This document shows positions 55,301-62,667 of a stretch of DNA of 64,000 nt, in pieces; position 1 is the stretch's first letter, and each line of letters opens with the position of its first letter. The notes below the pieces were generated by a model. The model was not told where the DNA came from. It saw only the letters and a list, made by a program, of their open reading frames with translations, and did no database searches. The translations under genes and the position numbers were made by a program. Source of the stretch: JAVBMV01 sp031552145. GTDB taxonomy: Bacteria; Myxococcota; Myxococcia; Myxococcales; UBA5297. The stretch lies in NCBI GenBank assembly GCA_031552145.1, contig JAVBMV010000011.1, positions 23,916-87,915 on the forward strand, written 5' to 3'.

Positions 55301-57998
55301 CGAGAGCGTCCTGCAATTGGAGCCAGCCAACTTCGCCGCGCTCGCCGCGCTGGAGCAGCTCTATGCGCGCCCCGGCGACGAGCAGCGGCTGACGCGCCTT
55401 CTGCGCGTGCTGGTCGGCCTCGAGTGCGAGCCGGGAGGGGCCGCCGTTCTGCGCGCGCGAAAGCTGAGGCTCTGCGCGCTGCTCCTGGCTTCGAACCGCC
55501 AAGGTGACGCGCGCGAGGGGAGCGCGCTGCTGGAGCAGCTCGTCGAAGAAGAAGCGCAGATCGACGCCGAGAGCGCACTGGAGGTGCTGCTCGGCCTCTT
55601 GATGCTCCGCCCCAGCGATGGCGCGCTGCGCGCGCGCGCCGAAGCACAGGCGGCGCGTTGCGGCGCCTTCGAGCGGCTGGCACAAGGGCTGATGGCGGCG
55701 CTGGAGCGCACGCCATCGCTGGGCGCCGAGGGCGCGCGGGCGCGCCTAGAGCTGACGGTGACGTTGGCCAAGCTCTATTGGGAGCGCCTTCCGACCCAGG
55801 GCGGAAGCGAGCGCGCCCGGGAGTTGCTGCGCGCCATCGTGCCGGAGCAGTCAGAGGGCACGAACGGAGCGACCACCGGTGGGCCCGCCGGTGAAGTGGA
55901 AGAGGCCCTATTGGATGAAGCGCGCGCGCTGCTCGCGACTCTCCTCATCTCGCGGGGGGAGCACGGCGAGGCGGAGCAGCTCCTCGAAGAGCGCGTCGAG
56001 CGCGCCGAGCGCCAGCGGTCATCGAAGCGCGTCGACCTCCATGAGGAAGCGGGCGCGCTCCGCGCCGCCCTGCGCGAGTTGGCCCGGCATCGCGCGCGGC
56101 GCATGCGCGACCGCGAAGGGGCCGCGCAGGCCTATACGCGCCTTCTCGCGCTCGCTCCCGACCGCGAAGCCTTCACCGAGCTCGCCGCCTGGTACGAGAG
56201 CGCGCAGCGCTGGAGCGAGCTGGCCGCGCTGCTGCTCCGCGCCAGTGGGTGGGAGGTGGAAGCCGCGCCGCGCGCTGCTCTTCTCCAGCGCGTGGCCGAG
56301 CTGAAGGAGCAGCACGGTGAGGCGCTGGAGCTCGCGGAGGAGGTAGCGCTCGACGCCGCGCGCCAGGCCCATGCGCTAGCGCCCACGGCGGCGAATCGGG
56401 CGCTGCTCTTCCGCGCGCTCTCGCGCAATGGCGCGAGCTTCGATCTGGCGGTGCTGATGGAGACGCGCCTCGCCGAGCTGGCCGCCCGACCCGCGGACAG
56501 TTCCAGGGCTCCAGATGAAGAAGCGGAGCAGCTCGAGCTCTACCTGGCCCTCGCCCGGCTCCGCGCCGGCGAGCTGGAAGATTCGGCCGGCGCCGCCGCC
56601 GCGCTCGAAGCGCTTCTCGCACTCTGCCCCGGCCATGAAGAGGCGGCGCTGGAGTTGGTGAAGCTTCGGCGCGCCGAGGTTGCGCTGGCTCCCAGCGCCC
56701 GCGGGTGGGAGGCGCTGCTCGCCGCGCTGGCGCATCAGCTGGAGGCCACCGAGAGCGCCGCCGGGAAGGGCGCCTGCGCCCTCGCCTCGGCCGAGCTCCT
56801 AGAGCGAGAGTTGCAGCGCCTGGATATGGCGGAGCGCCACTACCGCGATGCGATACGGCTGATGCCTACCGCGCGCGCGCCTTTGGCGGGGCTGCGGCGC
56901 TGCTACGAGAAGCAAGGGGCGTGGCGAAAGGCGCATGCGGCGCTGCTGCGCGAAGCAGAGCTGGTTGGCGCGCTGCCCGGAGACATGGCCGGTGACTCGC
57001 CCCGCGACCTCTCCAGTGCAGAGGCGGCGCGGGCGTGCGCGGAGCTCCTCTGCGCCGCCGCGGCCCTCTCTGAGGGGAGGCTTCAGGAGCCAGAGCGCGC
57101 CCGCGCCGAGTGGGCCCGGGCGCTCGCTCTCGACCCGCGGAGCGCCGAGGCGGCCGAGGCGCTTGCCTCCTTCGCGCTCGCGGCGCGCGACTGGGACGCC
57201 TATCTCTCGGCGCTCCAGTATCGGGTGGGGCAGGAGCGGGGCTCTACCCAGGAGTGCGTGCGGGGATTGGAGGAGCTTGCGCGCTGGCAGCTCGAAGGGA
57301 GAGAGCAGCCCGGCGAGGCAGAGGCGCTCCTGGAGAGGGCGGTGGCGCTCTCGCCCACCCACGCTGGCTGCGCCGTGGCGCTGGCCGAGCTGCTCCTCGC
57401 GCGCGGCGAGTGGCGCCGCATCGCTCCACTCCTGGGCCCCCTCGGCGAAGAGGGAAGCCCCGCGGAGCGCTCCTGGCGCGAGACGCTGCTCGCCCTCGCT
57501 TGCGAAGGGCTGGGGGAGGGGCAGGAGGAGGCACTCGCGCACTATGAGACCGCGCGCCTCCTCGATCCCGAGGCATCCGCGCCCCGTTGGCGCCTGGCAG
57601 CGGCCTACGGACGCGCGCTCGATCGCGATTGGAGGCGCTTCGAATACTTGGCCCTGCTGGAGGCGCTCCATGGCGAAGAGGGGCAATGGGAGGAGCTGGA
57701 GCAGCGCTATCTCTCGCTCTTGGAGCGCATCCCCGTCGACGAGGGGCAGCGCGCCCTGCGCTTGGAGCTCTTCGGCGCGCTCGCGGAGCTCTATGAAGAG
57801 GGGCTGGGCGATCCCGAGCGCGCCCTCCAAGCGTGGCAGGTCGTGGCGCAGGCCACCTCCGGGGATCCCGAAGTGGAGGCGCGCCTTCAGCGCCTGAGGG
57901 CGCGCGTGCACCCGGAGGAGCGCCTCCCGACACCGCGGGCCGAGGCCATGAGGGGAGCGCGCTTGCCACTGGCCGAGCAGGGCCCTTCCTTTCCCTGA
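52359..57998 (+). CDS. gltI: GltI/AgmK-like giant TPR protein
   Basis: A 1879-residue protein without signal peptide, so probably cytoplasmic. Almost all of it is TPR-like helix pairs in a high Ala/Leu/Glu/Arg background (LRALELLSEAAPGAPERADSL, ALRLELFGALAELYEEGLGD, LQAWQVVAQATSGDPEVEARL). It is large but shorter than the Myxococcus protein as I recall it. A 15-base tandem repeat encodes three LETVS units near residue 706. It starts at ATG 52359 with GGGGAG. GltI is a TPR hub in the Myxococcus machine. Confidence 0.78.
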   Translation: MEELDTARRSPAELERLLAVPSLKLTAARAIVARGAGEGPLLLRALELLSEAAPGAPERADSLRKLASLQRRDERLAPLELDTRLRAVELLRVSAEEASNPELAGSAERMFQALTHALDELLDAVGRAEPEARRELVARLDLEGLLALPALDAAPLRALRRAIARFAELMPEARHQRLWAESAERLCQATGDERERAALLRELVEHRLRALSDLPGAARALKALLLLVPSERSAARELLHIARAQGMREEQIFALELLRIAPIETASRELGAQTEGAAAREEKREKESEVEREAERQAERQRAALELAGLYRVGGLPPLIEGGRAVALLVEVAGGEVPALAAEAERELFLLATEESAAGAAARSALRRRAAESGENDSHLALCAALHARAIEREEQERAMERLCRDEGGLARLLSLLTAAASNGAERFEEVERLIERAARISLVESGVESARALLLPLMRSSSDTTDECDAMLERFFAEEELLARTAPGQGAAQELRWLIESGAFAFSKGSERASAWGRAHFARLARSAVEGEARALGLEARAAELLERALLMGQSDEAGLHRSAALEWLEERRRIQGLAGADALCALLRLKSEGLELSRAERAACLMEAASLYEARGRGREALESGLAAFTASEGEPELLPELERLAEREEGAEALAAALENALARPASEEKRLALAQALARLCRERLGDLERALRALEPLIDLETVSLETVSLETVSSAKSGSQGTPSGLRPLLELRIEMALEERDEPKVALNCLWRLHVREPGDAALLERLVGLCELTACWGDPGVLDWSALSRALLAAHRRAVGLEPAALYLLAANALRADPQNGEALAALEVMAQREGFARELAELLQELHERMEPTAAARAARALGHLYEDALEEPDLSIAWYERARAVANGAELEELLERLARLYRDQGERAGLLGALRELGERSAASAKRVTARLAAAELLLSIRREAGEGADVAEGVSEEARAPEAEARALFESVLQLEPANFAALAALEQLYARPGDEQRLTRLLRVLVGLECEPGGAAVLRARKLRLCALLLASNRQGDAREGSALLEQLVEEEAQIDAESALEVLLGLLMLRPSDGALRARAEAQAARCGAFERLAQGLMAALERTPSLGAEGARARLELTVTLAKLYWERLPTQGGSERARELLRAIVPEQSEGTNGATTGGPAGEVEEALLDEARALLATLLISRGEHGEAEQLLEERVERAERQRSSKRVDLHEEAGALRAALRELARHRARRMRDREGAAQAYTRLLALAPDREAFTELAAWYESAQRWSELAALLLRASGWEVEAAPRAALLQRVAELKEQHGEALELAEEVALDAARQAHALAPTAANRALLFRALSRNGASFDLAVLMETRLAELAARPADSSRAPDEEAEQLELYLALARLRAGELEDSAGAAAALEALLALCPGHEEAALELVKLRRAEVALAPSARGWEALLAALAHQLEATESAAGKGACALASAELLERELQRLDMAERHYRDAIRLMPTARAPLAGLRRCYEKQGAWRKAHAALLREAELVGALPGDMAGDSPRDLSSAEAARACAELLCAAAALSEGRLQEPERARAEWARALALDPRSAEAAEALASFALAARDWDAYLSALQYRVGQERGSTQECVRGLEELARWQLEGREQPGEAEALLERAVALSPTHAGCAVALAELLLARGEWRRIAPLLGPLGEEGSPAERSWRETLLALACEGLGEGQEEALAHYETARLLDPEASAPRWRLAAAYGRALDRDWRRFEYLALLEALHGEEGQWEELEQRYLSLLERIPVDEGQRALRLELFGALAELYEEGLGDPERALQAWQVVAQATSGDPEVEARLQRLRARVHPEERLPTPRAEAMRGARLPLAEQGPSFP
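54471..54515 (+). repeat. 15-bp tandem repeat in gltI
   Basis: Three copies of CTGGAGACAGTGAGC (one with a base change) encode three LETVS units in a linker of GltI. Codon-level duplication of this kind is often length-variable. Confidence 0.85.
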
Positions 57999-58061
57999 AG
58001 CTCCTCATAGCCGGCGCGCTCGTCCGCTGCGGGCGTGCCCGGTTGGAGCGGCTGGAGGGCC

Positions 58062-59357
58062 ATGGATCTGCCATGCGAAGGATGTGGAGCGCCCGCATCG
58101 AGCGAGTCGATCTCCGACGGCACGGGCCGGCGAAGGGCGCTCTGCGCCAAGTGTGGGGAGCGCGTGAAGGCTCCGAATGGCCTCCAGGGTTCGCCGCGGC
58201 TCGCGGCCGCGCCCAGAAATGGCGCTGGGGCTACTTGGCGCCCGCGCGCCGGGGCCGCGCTCGCGGCGTTGGCGGCGCGCGAAGAGCGTCTGGTCACTGA
58301 AGCCAGAGAATCCAGAGAAGCCAGGGAAGCAGGGGAGGCGAAGGGGGCGCAGTCGCCCGCGCCCGCGCAGTCAGCGGGCCTCCCAACTGCACTCTCTTCC
58401 TCGGCGGGGGTGCCTCCGCCGACGCCGATCGCGCCTCGCGCCGCCCCGGCCGCGCATCAGGAGGGGGCCGCGCGCGGCGACGGGAGATGGAGAGCCGTCG
58501 CCCTCGGCGCCGCCTTCGTCGCGGTCGCCGCCATCGCGGGCTTGGTAGGAATGTCGATGGGGCGCGGGGGCGGCGCGCCGCCTCCCGTGCTCGCGCAGCC
58601 AGCGCAAGGGACGCCTCCGGGCGCGCCACCTCAGATAGAGTCGAAGGCTGAGCCAAAGGTAGAGAGCAGGGCCGAGCCGCAGATGGCGCAGAGCGAGCCC
58701 ACTCCAACCGCCGAGGTTCCTCGGGCGCCCGAGGAACCACAGGAACAGATAGCGAAGCGGCCAAAACGGGCCGAGGCGTTGCTGCCGCGCCGGGCAAAGC
58801 CCGAACCCAAGCCCAAGCAGGAGCAGAAAGAGGTGGGCGCGGGAGGCGCGCGCGCCGGCGCCGAGCCCGAGAGTGGTTCAGAGAAGGGGCAAGAGAAAGG
58901 AATCGAAGCGAGCATCCGCGCGGCGGCGGCGGGCGGCGGCGCGGGTGGGGCCGAGGTCGATGCGCAGTTCGACAAGCTCATCGGCGCGCGGGGTGGCGCG
59001 GCGCGGGCCGCCGAGGGAGCGGAGGCAGCGAAGCAGGTTTATGTCCCCCCCGCCGTGGCCGAAAAGAGGAGCGCGCCCCCCGGCGAGAAAGAGATAATGG
59101 CGGTGGTGGTGGGGCAGAAGGGAGCAGTGAAGGGATGCGTCGCGGCGCAGCGCGAGCGGACGCCGGAGCTCTCGGGCAGCGTGGTGATGCGCTGGACCAT
59201 TCGGCCCGACGGCGGAACCGGCGCCATCCAGGGGAGAGAGGGCGCATCGGAGCACGAGGAGTTGGCGGGTTGTTTGGCCAAGTTGATCAAGGGTTGGCGC
59301 TTCCCGCCCTACGAGGGGGATCCGATGCCCCCAATCGATTTTCCGTTCAAGTTCTGA
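58062..59357 (+). CDS. gltJ: GltJ/AgmX-like zinc-ribbon TonB-like protein
   Basis: A 431-residue protein. Residues 5-31 carry a zinc ribbon (Cys5, Cys8, Cys28, Cys31). A Pro/Ala-rich linker follows, with one membrane helix near residues 142-166 (AVALGAAFVAVAAIAGLVG), a charged linker and a C-terminal TonB-like domain (QKGAVKGCVAAQRER, LAGCLAKLIKGWRFPPYEGD), matching the one in the gltG product. In Myxococcus GltJ a GYF domain lies between the ribbon and the membrane helix; I see none here. ATG 58062 (GGAGGG upstream) puts the first Cys at residue 5; GTG 58035 is the alternative. Confidence 0.78.
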   Translation: MDLPCEGCGAPASSESISDGTGRRRALCAKCGERVKAPNGLQGSPRLAAAPRNGAGATWRPRAGAALAALAAREERLVTEARESREAREAGEAKGAQSPAPAQSAGLPTALSSSAGVPPPTPIAPRAAPAAHQEGAARGDGRWRAVALGAAFVAVAAIAGLVGMSMGRGGGAPPPVLAQPAQGTPPGAPPQIESKAEPKVESRAEPQMAQSEPTPTAEVPRAPEEPQEQIAKRPKRAEALLPRRAKPEPKPKQEQKEVGAGGARAGAEPESGSEKGQEKGIEASIRAAAAGGGAGGAEVDAQFDKLIGARGGAARAAEGAEAAKQVYVPPAVAEKRSAPPGEKEIMAVVVGQKGAVKGCVAAQRERTPELSGSVVMRWTIRPDGGTGAIQGREGASEHEELAGCLAKLIKGWRFPPYEGDPMPPIDFPFKF

Positions 59358-59384
59358 ACACGCAGTTCGCCATGGCTTCTTGGT

Positions 59385-59413
59385 TTGACACCTCTGGGGG
59401 CTGGTGCTAGAAG
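59385..59413 (+). promoter_or_regulatory. Sigma-70-like promoter for coiled-coil lipoprotein gene
   Basis: A perfect TTGACA, 17 bases, TAGAAG, about 73 bases upstream of the start at 59487 and just past the gltJ stop. It separates the lipoprotein from the gliding operon. Confidence 0.6.
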
Positions 59414-59486
59414 CCGCCCAGTTTCAAGAGGCGGGTTTCCCGCTCCTGGCCGCATAACATAAACAACGAGACGTTGGAGGCATCAA

Positions 59487-59846
59487 ATGCGTTTTCTGAT
59501 TCCGGTTATTGGACTGCTTGCGTTCGCCGGCTGCAACCAGCAGGCTGTGAAGGACCTCGAGACCTGCAAGGCTGACGTCGCCGCCGCCAAGGGCGAGGTG
59601 ACGAAGGTTCAGGCCGAGCTGACCGCGGCGAAGGCTGCGCAGCAGGCCGCCGAGACCAAGGTTGCCGAGCTCGACGCGAAGGTGAAGGAGTTCGAGGCGA
59701 AGGCCGCCGAGGTTCCCGCCACTCCCGAGCCCACCAAGGCCGCCGCGAAGCCCGCCGCCAAGCCTGCCGCCAAGCCCGCTCCTGCGCCGGCTCCCGCGCC
59801 CGCCGCTACCTCTAAGGAAGGCGTGAAGACTCGGAAGGGTCGCTAA
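59487..59846 (+). CDS. Small coiled-coil lipoprotein (Lpp-like)
   Basis: A 119-residue lipoprotein (lipobox LAFAGC near residue 16). A single Ala/Glu/Lys coiled coil runs from about residue 22 to 78 (heptads in VTKVQAELTAAKAAQQAAET), and a Pro/Ala/Lys-rich tail with three AKPAA-type repeats ends in RKGR. The pattern resembles Lpp-type envelope spacers, though a terminal Lys is not present. Has its own promoter. ATG has GGAGG seven bases upstream. Confidence 0.8.
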   Translation: MRFLIPVIGLLAFAGCNQQAVKDLETCKADVAAAKGEVTKVQAELTAAKAAQQAAETKVAELDAKVKEFEAKAAEVPATPEPTKAAAKPAAKPAAKPAPAPAPAPAATSKEGVKTRKGR

Positions 59847-59887
59847 TTACGTCTCTGTAGGATAATCATCAACAAGGAGTGTCCATA

Positions 59888-60391
59888 ATGATGAGGTCAA
59901 AGCTTGTAGTTTTGTTGGGTGCGCTCGTTGCCCTCGGTATTGCTGGTTGTGGCGATGATGACGAAGAGCCGTTCGTTCTTGACTCGGGTCGTTATGTCAT
60001 CGAGTCCGTCACTGTTGATCCCGATTCGTGCGGGGTTGCTGCTGGCTATGAGGTCGGGACCGAGTTCGATATCACTGTTGGTGAGAACGGTGAAATGACC
60101 TTCGCCGACATTAAAGATAATGGCGATCTTTCAGACACCAAAGCCACGGGGACGGTTGACAACAATGCGTTCGATCTCACGGGAACCTCCGCTCCTGGCG
60201 ATGTCATGGAGGGTGTGGATTGCAAGACCGTGATTACCAAGAAGGTTGTTGGTGACGTAACCGGTGATAACGTGGTTGACGGCGTGTATACGTGGTCTGA
60301 GGTAAAGTCCAGCGGCGCGGAGTGCGCCGAGACTGGCATTACCTTCCCTTGTGAATCGAAGATCACCTTTACGGCTTCCAAGAAGCAGTAA
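59888..60391 (+). CDS. Lower-GC lipoprotein of unknown function
   Basis: A 167-residue lipoprotein with signal and lipobox (LGIAGC), a short Asp-rich mature N-terminus and a beta-rich body with four spaced cysteines (near the residues CGVAAG, VDCKTV, AECAET, PCESK), probably disulfide-bonded. Codon choice is visibly more AT-rich than in the genes around it. AAGGAGT lies seven bases before ATG 59888; a second ATG follows immediately. No family recognised. Confidence 0.7.
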   Translation: MMRSKLVVLLGALVALGIAGCGDDDEEPFVLDSGRYVIESVTVDPDSCGVAAGYEVGTEFDITVGENGEMTFADIKDNGDLSDTKATGTVDNNAFDLTGTSAPGDVMEGVDCKTVITKKVVGDVTGDNVVDGVYTWSEVKSSGAECAETGITFPCESKITFTASKKQ

Positions 60392-60412
60392 TAGTTCTTC
60401 TGATGTCATGTG

Positions 60413-60449
60413 AAGGGGGCTTAGGAGCAATCCCGAGCCCCCTTCTTTT
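60413..60449 (+). terminator. Intrinsic terminator after lower-GC lipoprotein
   Basis: AAGGGGGCT pairs with AGCCCCCTT (nine base pairs) around a 14-base loop, followed by a CTTTTA tail. It falls inside the upstream extension of the next frame, which is why that gene is given a later start. Confidence 0.8.
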
Positions 60450-60474
60450 ATGTCGATTCGAGAGGACGAAGCCG

Positions 60475-61593
60475 TTGGTTCAAGATCCCTCAGCGCCCTC
60501 TAACGGCCCCGAAGCGCCGCGCCTCATCCCGCTTGAGGAGATGAGTGTCCGGCAGCTCGAGATTCTGCGCCATGTGTTGCGCGGTAATTCGGTCGTCGAC
60601 TGGCGCAGCGCGCCCTTCAACACGCGCGACGAGGTCGATCAGTTCCTAAGGCTTTTCCTGCTGGATATGCGCTCCCCCTCGGACAGGGCCTGCGCCAATA
60701 GAATTTTGAAGGAAGCGGTCGATTACCTGCGCGCCACCTTCCATTACAAAGTGGCCGACGCCGTGGCCGAGCCCTTCGAGGTGCAGGATCTCTTCCTCTT
60801 CGCCTCGGGCCATCACCCACGCTTCCCCCGTCGCTACCAGAAGATCGCCTGCATCGTCCTGAAGGTGATGCACGTGATCCAGCACACCGAAAGCCGCGAG
60901 CTGCTCTTCCATACGCCCATTGCTTCATCGGTGATGCACCAGCTCCTGCACGAGCGCGTCATGGCCTGCGCCGCCGAGATGAAGGCCGCGGGCTTTCCCG
61001 TCGCTGACTTCTCGGGAAGCATGAAGACGCACCACTCGATGATCACGAAGCTCCTGGCCAAGCGAGAGACCGTCTCCACCCAGGTCTTCGACAAGGTGCG
61101 CTACCGTATCGTCGTGAAAGAGCTTACGGACGTGCTGCCCGTCTTCGAGTACCTCACCCGCGCGCTCTTCCCGTACAGCCTGGTCGTGGCCAGCGAGACG
61201 GAGAACCGCCTCATTGATTTGAAGGCGCTATTCCGCGGCTCCCCCGTGTTGATGGAGCGCCTTGCAGGAACCAAGCTCCTCAACTTCAAGGAACGTGACT
61301 CCATACAAGGCGCCGCCAACCCCTTCTCCTCCGACTCCTTCCGCGTGCTCAACTTCGTGGTGGAGTTGCCGCTGCGGATCGATGCCTATCTGCCCGATAA
61401 CGGCGGCGACAACCGGCTCGGTCGACCCAGAGTGATCTTCGGCCCGGTCGAGTTCCAGATGCTCGACGCGCGCTCAGCCCAGGCGAACGAAGAGGGCGAC
61501 CGCAGCCACGACGCCTACAAGCAGCGCCAGAGAGACAAGGTGCTGCGCAGGCTGTCGACGGGGTTAATCGTGCCGAAGAGAGGGTCTCGGTAG
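60475..61593 (+). CDS. RelA/SpoT-like nucleotidyltransferase-fold protein (TIGR04552-type)
   Basis: A 372-residue protein resembling the TIGR04552 family of deltaproteobacteria. Its second half parallels the RelA/SpoT synthetase: SMKTHHSMITKLLAKR (near residue 182, like the KS..K motif), FDKVRYRIVV (residue 204, like LxDxxGIRI), and a late EFQMLDARSAQANEEGDRSH followed by AYK (near residue 325), similar to EIQIRT...HxxYK. The GYRSLH-like position is diverged. TTG 60475 with AGAGGA upstream avoids the terminator; ATG 60541 is the next option. Whether it makes (p)ppGpp or has lost catalysis is not decided by the sequence. Confidence 0.7.
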   Translation: MVQDPSAPSNGPEAPRLIPLEEMSVRQLEILRHVLRGNSVVDWRSAPFNTRDEVDQFLRLFLLDMRSPSDRACANRILKEAVDYLRATFHYKVADAVAEPFEVQDLFLFASGHHPRFPRRYQKIACIVLKVMHVIQHTESRELLFHTPIASSVMHQLLHERVMACAAEMKAAGFPVADFSGSMKTHHSMITKLLAKRETVSTQVFDKVRYRIVVKELTDVLPVFEYLTRALFPYSLVVASETENRLIDLKALFRGSPVLMERLAGTKLLNFKERDSIQGAANPFSSDSFRVLNFVVELPLRIDAYLPDNGGDNRLGRPRVIFGPVEFQMLDARSAQANEEGDRSHDAYKQRQRDKVLRRLSTGLIVPKRGSR

Positions 61594-61700
61594 GTGTAAA
61601 AGAAGCGCCTTCCAGGAGCCAAGTTTTCTAGCTTGGTGCTGCAAAGGCTGGTGCTGGAGTGATAACGTTGGAAGAAGAAATCACGTATTCGACAAATATG

Positions 61701-62537
61701 TTATCTGCATAGTCGACACTGGGCTTGCTCTGTGGAGCCGCCGCTTTTTGCGTTGATGTCAAAGTAGCCGGACTGGGCGCTGGTCGTTTCCATGAGAATC
61801 TGGTAGGTCTTGCCTGGAACAGAAGTGAAAGTACACTTGCAGCAGCCGATCAATGCGTTGCATGAGGTGATTTCTGTCTGGTACTGGGGATCGATTATTG
61901 TAAATTTTATGCCAGTATCAGGCGTTGTGCTCGAAACAAATGGGTTTTTGAGAAATGTGTAGTTGGTTGTAGCAACAAACGATTGCCGACCGTGCTGTCC
62001 TTGGTCTAGCTCGATTGTGCGCGTGACGCCATTGGTCAGTGTGCCAAACTGGGTGGTCCGGATCTGCACGCGTACAGATGCGCCCCTGCTGTAGTTTCCA
62101 GTGTATAGACAAAATTTAAACATGTTTACGGCGTTGTCGTTGCCGACGGCTGCATTGGTGCGCAGTGTTGTATTCTGAGCAAAGCCCCCTGCGGGGGCAC
62201 TCGGAGTCATTGTTTTCCGCTGAAGAAACTCAATTGGTTCGTTAGTATGTGTTAGAGTCGCTTGCAAGCCGTAGCTTCCGGGAACAGCGTCCCATGTAAT
62301 TGCGACGGAGAAGCCGAGTTCCTGCTTCGAGGAGGTAGTGAAACTAAAGCAGGTGGCTTCGTAGTTTGGATTTACATAAGCGCCTTTGGATGGCCCATTC
62401 ACCTGAATGTCGATAGAGGTCAAGTCGCTGGCCTCTGTAGTTGCCAAAACAGCGGACGTGTCGACACTCTGCTCATCATCTATGCCGCACGCCACAAACA
62501 TCAAACTTGCTGCCACAGCAAATATAGCTGATCGCAT
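61701..62537 (-). CDS. Lipoprotein, paralogue A
   Basis: A 278-residue lipoprotein (lipobox FVAC near residue 17). The mature protein is beta-rich. Shared marks with the upstream gene on the same strand are a G-x(2-4)-Y/F-(A/V)-x-P start, a CFSF strand, LGFSVAITWDAVPG, an AVGNDN-type loop, and a late TSC...CTFTSVPGKTYQI. The C-terminus ends with two closely spaced Cys. Lower GC than the housekeeping genes. AAAGGA precedes ATG 62537. Confidence 0.72.
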   Translation of the reverse strand: MRSAIFAVAASLMFVACGIDDEQSVDTSAVLATTEASDLTSIDIQVNGPSKGAYVNPNYEATCFSFTTSSKQELGFSVAITWDAVPGSYGLQATLTHTNEPIEFLQRKTMTPSAPAGGFAQNTTLRTNAAVGNDNAVNMFKFCLYTGNYSRGASVRVQIRTTQFGTLTNGVTRTIELDQGQHGRQSFVATTNYTFLKNPFVSSTTPDTGIKFTIIDPQYQTEITSCNALIGCCKCTFTSVPGKTYQILMETTSAQSGYFDINAKSGGSTEQAQCRLCR

Positions 62538-62581
62538 GTTCAGTCCTTTCGCGTGGCTCCCAAAAGCGGAAGCTAGAGCCA

Positions 62582-62610
62582 GCCATAGATTAAAAACCGA
62601 CACAATGCAA
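62582..62610 (-). promoter_or_regulatory. Possible promoter for lipoprotein paralogue A
   Basis: On the minus strand TTGCAT, 17 bases, TATGGC, about 45 bases before the start at 62537. Weak, found by eye. Confidence 0.35.
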
Positions 62611-62635
62611 GAGAAAACAAAATTTATGTTTTCTC
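62611..62635 (-). terminator. Possible terminator after lipoprotein paralogue B
   Basis: GAGAAAAC/GTTTTCTC, eight pairs, nine-base loop, 33 bases past the stop of the upstream lipoprotein gene. It lacks a long T-run, so termination strength is uncertain. Confidence 0.4.
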
Positions 62636-62667
62636 GGGGTTTCGGGCGCCGGAGGCTGGGATGGGCG

